A model generated the notes under the pieces. It searched no databases and was not told the DNA's origin. It was given only the letters and a program-made list of their open reading frames with translations. A DNA stretch of 52,485 nt from the IMG/VR virus record IMGVR_UViG_3300033145_000528, positions 1 to 52,485 of that record; one strand, written 5' to 3'. Source of the DNA: a virus. The position numbers were made by a program, and so were the translations under genes. Positions 33,212 to 41,175 of this stretch are shown here, piece by piece (positions within the stretch are counted from its first letter, which is position 1; every line of letters begins with the position of its first letter).

Positions 33212-34968
33212 ACAAGACCAATGACAAGAGTACGACTCTCAACCTTAACTTCACCAAAGACCACGAATATGAGGTGAAGGTGGTTGCAGTCGGGCCGGAC
33301 GGTACAAAACAACCTATAGACGAGGCTGCGTGCAACACAATAACCATTCAGGGCAAATTAGACACACCAGACTCCCCAAGCGGGCTTACCACTACTGGTT
33401 TTCTTAATGCAATTTCTTTGTCATGGACTAATCCGCTTGACTATGACCTCGACCATGTGGAAATATGGCGGTCTGACGTCAATAGTGCCGCATTTGCAAG
33501 CAAAATAGCAGAAGTTAAGGGTGTAACGTATTTGGATACGGTTGGGACACCCAATCTCACCTACTATTATTGGATTGAGGCAATAAACACATCAGGAACA
33601 GCGTCTGGTCTCCACCCAAGCACTACTGAGGGCGTTTCTGGGACGTCATTAGGGGTTGAGGTTACGGATATAGATGATTTCGCCATCGATGCTACCAAGA
33701 TGTTTATCAATACCATAATTTTGAGTGCGGATGTATGGACGGATAATAGCCCTGATGCGGGTAAGATAGCATGGAATGCCCACACCATTGTGTATAATGG
33801 CGCATCCTACCCTATTACGGCGGGCAATACGGCACTTAAGTACGTTTATTGGACTGTGGGTAGTACTACGTATTCGGCGTCAGCTACACACCCTGCATTA
33901 GGCACGACAGCCTTCATGATAGCCACCAATGCGGGGGGCATACACACACTTGTATGGAATAATTCCGCTAACATGGTGATTGGGTCGGCGTTCATCATGG
34001 ATTTGGACGTGGATAAACTCGTCGCCAATGCTGCCAGCACCAACGAGTTCGTGTCCAACACCGCCCAGATAAAAAATGGTATTATCAATGATGCAAAAAT
34101 CACGGGGACGTTGACTGTTGGGCATACGGACGCCAAATGTACTGACCCCGATGCTGACCAGACATCAGCTAATCCGCAGCCAGTTAGTTGGCTTACTGAT
34201 GCTGGGGCTATGGCTTATGAAGATTTGGTTGAAAAAGCAAAACTGGGAACAACAATAGTCGAGGGGGGCTACATTAAGACAGACTTGCTGACTGCTGATA
34301 ATATTGTTACGGGTACTTTGACAGGTAGGGTAGTACAGACAGCAGTAAGCGGACAAAGGGTAGTTGTAGATTCTTCTGATAATACAATAAAGTTTTATGA
34401 TTCAAGTGAAAATATTAAAGTTTTAATTGATGATTTAAGTGGTGGTTTTGTGAGAGTTGGACAATCAACTGGTGCAGATGGTGAATCGTGGGTCGACGTA
34501 GAAAGCGGGAAAATAAGTATTTATGATAGCTGGGTGTCTACACTCTTATCACTTCATTATTATAAACCTGCATATCCGGGATTTTATGATTTAATATTGT
34601 TTGAGGTGGGTGCATATGGAAACACTACGATAGGGTCGTCTGAACAGTCAAGCACACTAACTCTAAACGGTGATTTGATTGGAAAATACATTACTACAGA
34701 AAAATATCGAATAAGCCAAACTACTGGTAACATAACAACTGTTGGTACAGTTGACGGAGTGGACATATCATCCCATGACCATACAGGCGTTGCAGGGCAT
34801 GGAGTTAAGATAACTCATAGTAATTTAGACGGTATTGGTGCTAATGATCATCATAGTGAATCCCACTCACTCGGCTCACACAACAATGTAGATATAGTAT
34901 CACCCGCAAATGGGGATGTTTTAGAATATTCGATTGCTGACAGCAAATGGCATAATGTACAACCTTAA
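33208..34968 (+). CDS. Large tail-tip protein with Fn3 domain
   Basis: A 586-residue protein. A fibronectin type III-like domain (SPSGLTTTGFLNAISLSW, ~residues 50-140) leads into a module with KIAWNAHTIVYNG similar to one in the gpJ-like protein, then a gpJ-type linker (DLDVDKLVANAASTNEFVS, IKTDLLTADNIVTGTLTG) and a C-terminal beta region with His-rich loops (SSHDHTG, NDHHSESHS). Probably completes the tail tip or side fibres. The ATG overlaps the previous stop and follows CAGGAGC. Confidence 0.72.
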   Translation: MNKTNDKSTTLNLNFTKDHEYEVKVVAVGPDGTKQPIDEAACNTITIQGKLDTPDSPSGLTTTGFLNAISLSWTNPLDYDLDHVEIWRSDVNSAAFASKIAEVKGVTYLDTVGTPNLTYYYWIEAINTSGTASGLHPSTTEGVSGTSLGVEVTDIDDFAIDATKMFINTIILSADVWTDNSPDAGKIAWNAHTIVYNGASYPITAGNTALKYVYWTVGSTTYSASATHPALGTTAFMIATNAGGIHTLVWNNSANMVIGSAFIMDLDVDKLVANAASTNEFVSNTAQIKNGIINDAKITGTLTVGHTDAKCTDPDADQTSANPQPVSWLTDAGAMAYEDLVEKAKLGTTIVEGGYIKTDLLTADNIVTGTLTGRVVQTAVSGQRVVVDSSDNTIKFYDSSENIKVLIDDLSGGFVRVGQSTGADGESWVDVESGKISIYDSWVSTLLSLHYYKPAYPGFYDLILFEVGAYGNTTIGSSEQSSTLTLNGDLIGKYITTEKYRISQTTGNITTVGTVDGVDISSHDHTGVAGHGVKITHSNLDGIGANDHHSESHSLGSHNNVDIVSPANGDVLEYSIADSKWHNVQP

Positions 34969-34992
34969 GACCGGAGGATAAAGGAGGGTGCA

Positions 34993-35226
34993 ATGACCGA
35001 CGTAATAATATCCAATTTAATAACCATAGGTGTCGTTGGTGCAGGGTTCATTGGCAATGCCCTCTACCTGCGTGGCAATTTCGGAGCACGCATTAAGAAC
35101 AACGAGTCCAACATTTCCGCCTTATGGGACGAAAAACAGTCCATTACAACATGTGAAGCAAAAGCGGGCGGCATAGATACACGTGTGTCGAGGCTTGAAC
35201 GTATTAGAAACGGTGGGATAACTTGA
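34993..35226 (+). CDS. Small membrane protein, holin- or XhlA-like
   Basis: A 77-residue protein with one N-terminal membrane segment (LITIGVVGAGFIGNALYL) and a C-terminal coiled coil (NESNISALWDEKQS... VSRLERIR). This order fits lysis-associated membrane proteins. AAGGAGG sits upstream, and an amidase follows. Confidence 0.55.
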   Translation: MTDVIISNLITIGVVGAGFIGNALYLRGNFGARIKNNESNISALWDEKQSITTCEAKAGGIDTRVSRLERIRNGGIT

Positions 35227-35238
35227 AAGGCGACTCCA

Positions 35239-35679
35239 ATGATACCTAAAATGATAGTCATACATCACAGTTTAACTGCCGACAACCACACAGTCTCATG
35301 GGACAATATAAGAGATTACCATGTAAACGTTAAAGGCTGGAATGACATCGGATACCATTATGGCATCGAGCTTATTGAAGATAGGTATGAAATATTAGTA
35401 GGGCGTATGATGAATGAACAAGGCGCCCATGTCAGGTCTCATAATAACAACACACTCGGCATATGCTTTATTGGGGATTATGACCATTCAGAAGTCCCAC
35501 CAGCCATGTGGAGAAAAGGGTTGCGTCTTGTGGCAAGCCTATGTTATATTCTTAAAATAGAAGCCAGTAATGTTTATGGTCATAGGGAATTTAATAATTA
35601 TAAAACGTGTCCGGGCAGAAAATTTAACATGATTGGTTTCCGTGCACAATTAACACAAAGCATCAGAGAGTTTTCATAA
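35239..35679 (+). CDS. Endolysin: N-acetylmuramoyl-L-alanine amidase (PGRP/T7 lysozyme type)
   Basis: A 146-residue single-domain amidase. Zinc ligands are visible: His9 or His10 in IVIHHS, His115 in YGHREF and Cys124 in [16 protein letters not shown] gives the catalytic Tyr. It cuts the bond between muramic acid and L-alanine of peptidoglycan. No cell-wall-binding domain and no signal peptide, so it needs a holin. The next two genes complete the lysis block. Confidence 0.92.
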   Translation: MIPKMIVIHHSLTADNHTVSWDNIRDYHVNVKGWNDIGYHYGIELIEDRYEILVGRMMNEQGAHVRSHNNNTLGICFIGDYDHSEVPPAMWRKGLRLVASLCYILKIEASNVYGHREFNNYKTCPGRKFNMIGFRAQLTQSIREFS

Positions 35680-35704
35680 ACTCATTAATCACAGGAGGCA
35701 TCAC

Positions 35705-35977
35705 ATGAATTGGGAAACTATAGTGGGCGTAATAACCCATCCCGTAACCGTAACCATAATCACCGCCATAGCCGGAGTATCCTTCAGGGGTTTCGTCAAG
35801 TATAAGAAGGCATTCAAAGCCTTCATAGACATCCCCAGAGCCGTGATAAACTCCCGCAGGGACGGATCAGCTGGCGGCAAACATATAACGGAGGCTGAAT
35901 ATACCCGCATCGGCAAAGAAATTGTAGAATTCATCGAAGAACTGCCACCCTTACTTAAGAAAGGGGCTCATTTATGA
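35705..35977 (+). CDS. Small membrane protein, possible holin
   Basis: A 90-residue protein with one membrane segment (PVTVTIITAIAGVSFRGF) followed by a basic amphipathic region (KYKKAFKAFIDIPRAVI) and an acidic helix (GKEIVEFIEELPPLLKK). The same layout occurs in phage proteins beside endolysins. CAGGAGG precedes the ATG. Holin is a guess from place and shape. Confidence 0.55.
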   Translation: MNWETIVGVITHPVTVTIITAIAGVSFRGFVKYKKAFKAFIDIPRAVINSRRDGSAGGKHITEAEYTRIGKEIVEFIEELPPLLKKGAHL

Positions 35978-36276
35978 AAATCAACCTCTTAACCCCCATA
36001 ACCGACCTCGACAAAACCCCCATACCAGAAGCTGACGGCAAGCCCATGACACTACGCTCCGTAATTTGCGGCGCACTCGTATCCCAAAAACAGGGAGATA
36101 ACCCACCCGGAATAGAAAAAGTCCGCCGGTACAACCTTGCTACACGGGTATTTGCTTCCGATACAATAGACTTGGGCATCGACGACCTAAAATTAATCCG
36201 TGACCTCGTGGCAGACAGCTATGTAACACTGGTAGTAGGTCAGGTATGGGGTATTCTCGACCCGCCAACATCATAA
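35974..36276 (+). CDS. Hypothetical late protein
   Basis: A 100-residue soluble protein ending in a conserved-looking DDLKLIRDLVADSY..LVVGQVWGIL. Similar small proteins follow lysis genes in many siphoviruses; role unknown. Last gene of the late block, before a terminator. Confidence 0.6.
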   Translation: MKINLLTPITDLDKTPIPEADGKPMTLRSVICGALVSQKQGDNPPGIEKVRRYNLATRVFASDTIDLGIDDLKLIRDLVADSYVTLVVGQVWGILDPPTS

Positions 36277-36365
36277 CCGCCCGTAGACAGGACTGCCCAT
36301 TGACACTAAAGATGTAGACGGGGTAAAACACCTAAATTGCACACTACCTAATACATCAACACCAC

Positions 36366-36390
36366 GCCCGGGGTCTAACCCACCTCGGGC
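36366..36390 (+). terminator. Late operon terminator (probable)
   Basis: GCCCGGGGT pairs with ACCTCGGGC (9 bp with one G-U) around the loop CTAACCC, followed by TGCTTAATTT. It lies 90 nt after the last late gene. The T-run is interrupted, so strength is moderate. Confidence 0.65.
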
Positions 36391-36877
36391 TGCTTAATTT
36401 CCCATTCGACCCACCCAATTCCCTGCAACCCACCAACTTACCGCAAAACCACATTATTAATTAATAGTAATACTACCATACCCATTTATTGAAAACTGAA
36501 CACCGCATTTAAGTACCACCATACCATCACTATATTAGAAAGTCATAATAACCCAATAAACGCACGGGGTAGGGGACTGCCCTACGGCTCACGATGTGCG
36601 CATAATAGGCATTATGTAAACAAGTATAAACAATACGACTATTGACGCCTCTTCCCCATTGCCAGTATATTACTATAATTCTATATTCTTACTTATTCTT
36701 ATGTGTAGTGTTGCAAAATGCGTCACTTATATTATAAAAACAGTATAGACCCGCAGTTAAATATCCTGTTAGCGATCCGCCAAAACAGGGGTTGTCTGAC
36801 AACGTTATGCGGGTATTGTGATATTGTAATGGGTAACGGCTTATTAGTATTATTTTTGTAAATAATTGACATTAATT

Positions 36878-36923
36878 AAAAAAAGTACTTGACAATGATG
36901 TATTGTATGTTATATTGTATAAC
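36878..36923 (+). promoter_or_regulatory. Early promoter P2 with overlapping operator dyad
   Basis: TTGACA at 36889-36894, 16-nt spacer, TATATT at 36911-36916; preceded by the shared AAAAAAGTACTTGACA box. A perfect dyad GTTATA-TTG-TATAAC covers the -10 (36909-36923), a likely repressor site. Another TTGACA lies 23 nt upstream. It drives the early genes from 37 kb. Confidence 0.75.
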
Positions 36924-36974
36924 GGGCTATAGGAATTGGGTATTTGGTATAACAATTAGTAAGGGGGGAGGTAC

Positions 36975-37088
36975 ATGGATCACGGCAGCAGCAAGGGAAA
37001 TGGACGGGGGCTTATAAAACTAATATTAACAAGGGGGCGGTACAATGTATATCGGAAAACACATTGGGTGCAATGTCAAAGCACTTAA
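36975..37088 (+). CDS. Possible 37-residue leader peptide
   Basis: A short basic frame (MDHGSSKGNGRGLIKL) behind a very strong ribosome site (AAGGGGGGAGG). It overlaps the next gene by 44 nt in another frame. It could be a leader peptide or noise. Confidence 0.3.
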   Translation: MDHGSSKGNGRGLIKLILTRGRYNVYRKTHWVQCQST

Positions 37089-37284
37089 CAAGACTGCGTT
37101 ATGTAAGTATAGCCATGATACTTGGTTGTTCAGCAATAACGTGAAGCTGGCTGATTTCGAAAAAGTATGTGTAGAACCAGGGTCACAAATCGTTCTTAAC
37201 GGCATTGACTGGGGTGGCGATACTATACCGTCTTGGAAGATTATCTTTCGTGATGATAATGGTGAATTAGTGGTATATGAATAA
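37045..37284 (+). CDS. Hypothetical early protein
   Basis: A 79-residue protein with Trp-rich C-terminal half (IDWGGDTIPSWKIIF). No family recognised. GGGGGCGG precedes the ATG. First clear gene of the early block. Confidence 0.6.
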   Translation: MYIGKHIGCNVKALNKTALCKYSHDTWLFSNNVKLADFEKVCVEPGSQIVLNGIDWGGDTIPSWKIIFRDDNGELVVYE

Positions 37285-37310
37285 CATGAAACCACGAAAG
37301 GAGCAGTACA

Positions 37311-37586
37311 ATGAAACAGTACGAACAATTTAAATCAGCATTAGCTTTCCAAAAACATCTGCAAGCGGGAAAATATATACCCGATGAGGTAATTGTTGGC
37401 GGTATTTTATTCACTATGGATAATTATGACGATAGCGGAAAGGAAATATCATACAGCAATATAAAACATCAGAAACAAATGTTAATCATTACGGAAAATC
37501 GTTACAGCGTTAAGGGAACATCCGACGCAATAGTGGAGATTGACGAATTGTTTTCAAAACGAGTTGGTTTTCCGTATGTTGAATAA
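37311..37586 (+). CDS. Hypothetical early protein
   Basis: A 91-residue protein (MKQYEQFKSALAFQKHLQ start). No family recognised. It follows the repeated leader ATGAAACCACGAAAGGAG, which provides the ribosome site. Confidence 0.6.
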   Translation: MKQYEQFKSALAFQKHLQAGKYIPDEVIVGGILFTMDNYDDSGKEISYSNIKHQKQMLIITENRYSVKGTSDAIVEIDELFSKRVGFPYVE

Positions 37587-37603
37587 AACTACGAAAGGAT
37601 AAT

Positions 37604-37804
37604 ATGCAAGCAATCGGTAAATTAACAGTTTTTAACAAAGACTATAGAGTTCTTGTCAGACAGACAAATACTAATCGCTATTATAAGTTAGCAGCGGGAA
37701 AGATTGGAAAGTCTATGTTTTTTGACGAAGCAGACGGACTTCATTTTGAGGAAAACCCTGTGCTTTTTGCAAAATTTCTTAAAGGTGAAGTTGTTAAGAT
37801 ATGA
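37604..37804 (+). CDS. Hypothetical early protein
   Basis: A 66-residue basic protein (KLTVFNKDYRVLVRQT, then NPVLFAKFLKGEVVK). No family recognised. CGAAAGGA supplies the ribosome site. Confidence 0.6.
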   Translation: MQAIGKLTVFNKDYRVLVRQTNTNRYYKLAAGKIGKSMFFDEADGLHFEENPVLFAKFLKGEVVKI

Positions 37805-37816
37805 AAGGAAAGTACA

Positions 37817-38029
37817 ATGACAGGCAAACACACAAAAACACCGTACTCGCATGGAAAACTGGTTGAGGCGTTGGAACTTATAACACGGGGTAGTCTGGAT
37901 GAAATGAAACTGTGGCTACTGGTGCATGAACCATCACAGCCAAATGAACACGAACCATTAGTAAATTGTAATAGAGCCGTGTTAAATGCATTAATTGCTA
38001 AACGAACACTTGTTGAGGTTGGAAAATAA
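37817..38029 (+). CDS. Hypothetical early protein related at its start to the next gene
   Basis: A 70-residue protein. Its first residues (MTGKHTKTPY, then KLVEALELI) resemble the next protein (MTKHTPTPYEY and RLIEALEKI), as if it were a paralogue with an internal deletion and a different end. Ribosome site ATGAAAGGAAAGTACAATG. Confidence 0.55.
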   Translation: MTGKHTKTPYSHGKLVEALELITRGSLDEMKLWLLVHEPSQPNEHEPLVNCNRAVLNALIAKRTLVEVGK

Positions 38030-38052
38030 TGAAACCACGAAAGGAAAGTACA

Positions 38053-38322
38053 ATGACTAAACACACACCTACGCCTTATGAATATTCTGGCAATAGTGAG
38101 GTCATCTCCGTAAGAAACGTAACAACATTAAAGCCTGTATGCTTTATAAAGCCCGCAGATTATAATGATGCAGATTTTTTCGTTCGGGCTTGTAACAACC
38201 ATGATAGGCTTATTGAGGCATTGGAAAAGATTGCCAAGTACTCTGGTGAACCATGCAGGCAGGAATATGATTGTAAAAGCGCCCACATAGCCGAACAAGC
38301 ACTTAAACAAGCAAAGGAGTAG
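38053..38322 (+). CDS. Phage early protein of the HTPTPY type
   Basis: An 89-residue protein with the familiar HTPTPY start and DADFFVRACNNHDRLIEAL, seen in many phage early proteins of unknown role. ATG 38053 is chosen; 38029 lies in the repeated leader that is non-coding elsewhere. Confidence 0.7.
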   Translation: MTKHTPTPYEYSGNSEVISVRNVTTLKPVCFIKPADYNDADFFVRACNNHDRLIEALEKIAKYSGEPCRQEYDCKSAHIAEQALKQAKE

Positions 38323-38328
38323 AGCATT

Positions 38329-38526
38329 ATGAGAATCTTTATAACAACATTTATTGACGCTCCAGAAGACTCAGATGTGCAAACCGCAATTGATGATGCA
38401 GCGGATGGGGTTACAAATAACATAGTCCGGCTGAATACTTTACCGGAAGCATCATACCAGTTGTTAGACAACCTACAGTATAGTTTTTCAGACAATTCGG
38501 ATGAGGAAGGGGCTTATAATGGATGA
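38329..38526 (+). CDS. Hypothetical acidic early protein
   Basis: A 65-residue acidic protein (APEDSDVQTAIDDAADGV). No family recognised. Overlaps the next start by eight bases (ATGGATGA). Confidence 0.55.
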   Translation: MRIFITTFIDAPEDSDVQTAIDDAADGVTNNIVRLNTLPEASYQLLDNLQYSFSDNSDEEGAYNG

Positions 38527-38797
38527 CTTATGCACTGATGTATGGCAGTTTGAAACAAGCGATGAGGAAGACGCAAGTGAAGACTTGAATTACATTATTG
38601 ATAGGGCGCTCAAATTCGAAGGTTCACATGAACGGGCTTATTTGCGCAAACTCTGGGACGGTGAAAGCTGGAAATCTATTAAAGAGAAATTGTTAACAGA
38701 GGGCTCGGCGTGGCATGTCTGGTACATGGATGGAGTGCGACAGCATTTAATAAACTGTTTAGATGAGGAAAGGAAGGCGCAATTATGCAGCGGTTGA
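38519..38797 (+). CDS. Hypothetical acidic early protein
   Basis: A 92-residue protein with an acidic first third (ETSDEEDASEDLNYI) and Trp-rich middle (SAWHVWYMDG). No family recognised. ATG 38519 follows AGGAAGGGG; ATG 38501 upstream is less likely. Confidence 0.55.
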   Translation: MDDLCTDVWQFETSDEEDASEDLNYIIDRALKFEGSHERAYLRKLWDGESWKSIKEKLLTEGSAWHVWYMDGVRQHLINCLDEERKAQLCSG

Positions 38798-38997
38798 AGG
38801 CACGTAAAGAGCTATATGAACAGTTTAGTCGGGATAACCTTGAAAGAATAGCGCTTAATAAGTTCGGGGGGTTTATGAAAACTGAAACCATGACCGATGA
38901 CGCTATAGTCGAAGAATTGCTTTGCTATGATCAGTTCTACATCGAAAAATATGGGTATATAGCGCCCATAATTCACGAGGAGGATGTAACACAATGA
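38785..38997 (+). CDS. Hypothetical early protein
   Basis: A 70-residue protein with a basic start (QRLKARKELYEQFSRDN) and acidic end. No family recognised. It overlaps both neighbours (13 nt and ATGA type), supporting an operon. Confidence 0.55.
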   Translation: MQRLKARKELYEQFSRDNLERIALNKFGGFMKTETMTDDAIVEELLCYDQFYIEKYGYIAPIIHEEDVTQ

Positions 38998-39290
38998 AAA
39001 CGACTGTGAGTTTTAGTAGTTTTGCTGATAGTTTTAATGCCGCGCGCCCGGGCAGCTTTAGCTATGATGGGCTGCGAGTGTTGTTTGATTATCTACGGGA
39101 ATATGAGGAAAGCACCGGAGAAGAGCTGGAGCTTGACGTTATAGCTTTCTGTAGTGAATTTTTTGAATATAATAATATTAAGGAATTCAATGAAGATTAT
39201 GGCAGTGAATACGAAAGCTATGAAGAGGTCGAAGGGGGAGTAGACGTTGTGCCTATTGACGATAATAGGTTTATTGTAAAAATATCATAA
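38994..39290 (+). CDS. Conserved phage early protein
   Basis: A 98-residue acidic protein with FSYDGLRVLFDYLREYEE and ELELDVIAFCSEF, a pattern I know from many phage early proteins (often about 100-130 residues, role unknown). AGGAGG and ATGA overlap at the start. Confidence 0.7.
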   Translation: MKTTVSFSSFADSFNAARPGSFSYDGLRVLFDYLREYEESTGEELELDVIAFCSEFFEYNNIKEFNEDYGSEYESYEEVEGGVDVVPIDDNRFIVKIS

Positions 39291-39310
39291 ACTATGAAAG
39301 GGGCGGTATT

Positions 39311-39472
39311 ATGACAACACAAGAAAAAAGGGAGATACTTGCACAAGCTGACATTGAACAGTACGAGGATATGTTATTATACGATATCCTCATGGATGGC
39401 TGCAAGGGCTACAATAACATTGATGAGGAAGAAATTGACAAACTGTATACTGAATTTATCGGGGAGGAATAA
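39311..39472 (+). CDS. Small acidic early protein
   Basis: A 53-residue acidic helical protein (MTTQEKREILAQADIEQYED, ending FIGEE). AAAGGGGCGG precedes the ATG, and the stop lies in the AGGAATAACACAATG leader of the next gene. No family recognised. Confidence 0.55.
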   Translation: MTTQEKREILAQADIEQYEDMLLYDILMDGCKGYNNIDEEEIDKLYTEFIGEE

Positions 39473-39476
39473 CACA

Positions 39477-39638
39477 ATGAAACGTCCATATTTTAAAGTG
39501 TATGCATTATCGCAGCACGGTGTTGTTGTCGAATGTATCAGGTGTTACACACTGTCAAAGGCTTATAATATTGTGTATGGTATATTGGCGTTGGGATTGA
39601 AAGCACGGGTGTTTAACGTGCTGCAAAAACAGGTATAA
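39477..39638 (+). CDS. Small basic early protein
   Basis: A 53-residue basic protein (KRPYFKVYALSQHGVVVEC, ending VLQKQV). An overlapping frame from 39339 that ends at the same stop runs through the previous gene and is not used. GGGGAGG leads. No family recognised. Confidence 0.55.
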   Translation: MKRPYFKVYALSQHGVVVECIRCYTLSKAYNIVYGILALGLKARVFNVLQKQV

Positions 39639-39667
39639 CTATTCATTATTAACAGGAGGATAACACA

Positions 39668-39898
39668 ATGATATCAGATGCAGACAAGCAGCTATTTCAA
39701 GAGACGTTTGGAGTACCAATCACACACTTTAAAGGTACTCTTAATATATTATTACCGATTGAGGAAACTGGAATTGATATCGTTAAGTTTTGTCATTGGC
39801 TCGAACCTAATTTTGACAATATTAACAAGTCCGGGGCTCAGTTGGTTAAGGATAGGTATGGTGATGACGCTCGTATGCTTATTGAAAGGGTTATTTAA
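39668..39898 (+). CDS. Hypothetical early protein
   Basis: A 76-residue protein (SDADKQLFQETFGVPI). No family recognised. Preceded by the exact leader AGGAGGATAACACAATG. Confidence 0.6.
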   Translation: MISDADKQLFQETFGVPITHFKGTLNILLPIEETGIDIVKFCHWLEPNFDNINKSGAQLVKDRYGDDARMLIERVI

Positions 39899-39913
39899 TA
39901 GGAGGATAACACA

Positions 39914-40126
39914 ATGAAGTCCTTTAGATGCATTGTTGACCTGGACGGCTTCAGGAAAACAGAAACCGGCAAGCAAAAAATATGGCGGACTGACAACCGT
40001 ATTACTTATTGCTGTTCGTCCACACCGTCATTGTTTATCTGGGAAAAGAATACCAAGTACAACCACTATGAGGGATACAGCGGGTATGTTGATCCAAGCG
40101 TAGTTACATTAACTAATGGGAGGTAA
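39914..40126 (+). CDS. Hypothetical early protein
   Basis: A 70-residue protein with aromatic, basic middle (KIWRTDNRITYCCSST). No family recognised. Same exact 17-nt leader as the previous gene. Confidence 0.55.
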   Translation: MKSFRCIVDLDGFRKTETGKQKIWRTDNRITYCCSSTPSLFIWEKNTKYNHYEGYSGYVDPSVVTLTNGR

Positions 40127-40130
40127 CACG

Positions 40131-40721
40131 ATGAAATTACTACACAAATCAATCAAGGTATTAAGTGAATTCACGTCCACCGATGACGGCAGACCCGCTT
40201 TGAAAGGTGTCTTTGTTAAAGGCAATCGGGCGGTTGCGACAAACGGTAAAATGCTTGTTGAGACTAAACTTGCAGAATATAATGACCAATTCCCGGACGT
40301 AGACACTATGCTTGCAGATAATGACAAGCCAGTCATCATTCCAAAAGCGGTGTTTGACAAAGCACAAGCCAATGTACCCAGAAAGCCGCGGTTACCAATA
40401 TTGGAAAACGTATTGATGATATCGGATGGCGAGGATGTCGAGCTTATCGCAACCGACCTTGATAATTCGGTAAGCGTAAAGGGGAAAAGTATTGAGGGCG
40501 ATTATCCTGACATTGACCACGTAAAGCCAGCGGGTGATCCAGAATTCACCATCGCCGTTGATGCGGATCTTCTGGCAAAGTTATCAAAGCTGGCAAAAAA
40601 CCCCGGCAATATTAGTAAAGTAAAATTGCAATTTTACGGTGCGGAGCAGGCGATAGCATTTGAGACATATGGCAAGACTAAATTTACCGGGCTAATTGCT
40701 CCAATACGCTTGGATGCTTGA
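40131..40721 (+). CDS. Sliding clamp-like protein (short)
   Basis: A 196-residue protein resembling bacterial beta clamp segments: GVFVKGNRAVATNGKMLVE matches the conserved TDGHRL-type turn, and the last part (DADLLAKLSKLAKN, KVKLQFYG, GLIAPIRL) matches the clamp's closing strand with the GLIMPM-type end. Beta clamp is about 366 residues in three domains, T4 gp45 about 228 in two, so this would be a two-domain form. No clamp loader was seen; host loader use is inference. GGGAGG precedes ATG 40131. Confidence 0.55.
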   Translation: MKLLHKSIKVLSEFTSTDDGRPALKGVFVKGNRAVATNGKMLVETKLAEYNDQFPDVDTMLADNDKPVIIPKAVFDKAQANVPRKPRLPILENVLMISDGEDVELIATDLDNSVSVKGKSIEGDYPDIDHVKPAGDPEFTIAVDADLLAKLSKLAKNPGNISKVKLQFYGAEQAIAFETYGKTKFTGLIAPIRLDA

Positions 40722-40722
40722 C

Positions 40723-40830
40723 ATGGGAATACTAATAATAGTATTTGTTATCGTTTTGGCGACTGGACTTAAACGTAGTCCGGCTAATTATACAATTCAC
40801 ATACGGCGGGGCAAAGGACGATCCCGCTAA
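40723..40830 (+). CDS. Small membrane peptide
   Basis: A 35-residue frame with an N-terminal hydrophobic stretch (GILIIVFVIVLATGL) and a basic end (RRGKGRSR). It overlaps nothing but starts one base after the clamp stop; no strong ribosome site. Function unknown. Confidence 0.4.
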   Translation: MGILIIVFVIVLATGLKRSPANYTIHIRRGKGRSR

Positions 40831-40847
40831 ACAATTGGAGAGGCATT

Positions 40848-41129
40848 ATGAAGACTATTAAGAAAATCAAAGTAAGCAATATGTCAAGTGAATCATCAGG
40901 GCGTGAGGTCGCAAACCAGTTCATTATTGATACTCCAGACGGTCAATACTTTCAAAGCTACGGCGCAATAATAGCTTTCCAGAACCATACTGGTATATAC
41001 CTGGATAAAAATATGTGGGACTATTCTGTTACTACGGGAAAGTATCGCAATCAGTTCCTCGGCGAGAATATCGCAGAAACAAGGAAAAAGATTAAGTCAG
41101 GTAAATACAAACTTATTGATTTGAATTAA
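40848..41129 (+). CDS. Conserved phage early protein
   Basis: A 93-residue protein, start MKTIKKIKVSNMSSES, with FIIDTPDGQYFQSYGAIIAF, YLDKNMWDYSVTTGKYRNQF and a closing lysine-rich ETRKKIKSGKYKLIDL. This pattern (a small DUF8033-like protein) is common in phages; role unknown. TGGAGAGG precedes the ATG. A terminator follows. Confidence 0.65.
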   Translation: MKTIKKIKVSNMSSESSGREVANQFIIDTPDGQYFQSYGAIIAFQNHTGIYLDKNMWDYSVTTGKYRNQFLGENIAETRKKIKSGKYKLIDLN

Positions 41130-41150
41130 CAAACAAGTAAGGATAATTAA

Positions 41151-41175
41151 GCCCGTCTTAATCGGCGGGCTTTTT
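41151..41175 (+). terminator. Rho-independent terminator of the early operon
   Basis: GCCCG, a 10-nt loop, CGGGC, then TTTTT. A textbook terminator 22 nt after the stop of the last early gene. Confidence 0.9.

Larger units (their letters stand above)
36277..36974. other. 698-nt non-coding region rich in palindromes
   Basis: No convincing gene. It holds the terminator at 36366, three ACCCACC direct repeats (36378, 36409, 36428), a nested hairpin (CGCAC 36561-36565 with GTGCG 36596-36600, inner GTAGGG/CCCTAC 36569-36585), CATAAT-AGGC-ATTATG (36601-36616), GTTGT-CTG-ACAAC (36791-36803), and the promoter with a dyad near 36909. It separates the late block from the early genes and may hold control sites or a second origin. 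Confidence 0.6.

Noticed and set aside
39339-39638. 99-codon frame in the early block
   Set aside because: Its first half lies out of frame inside the gene at 39311; the good ribosome site is at 39477.
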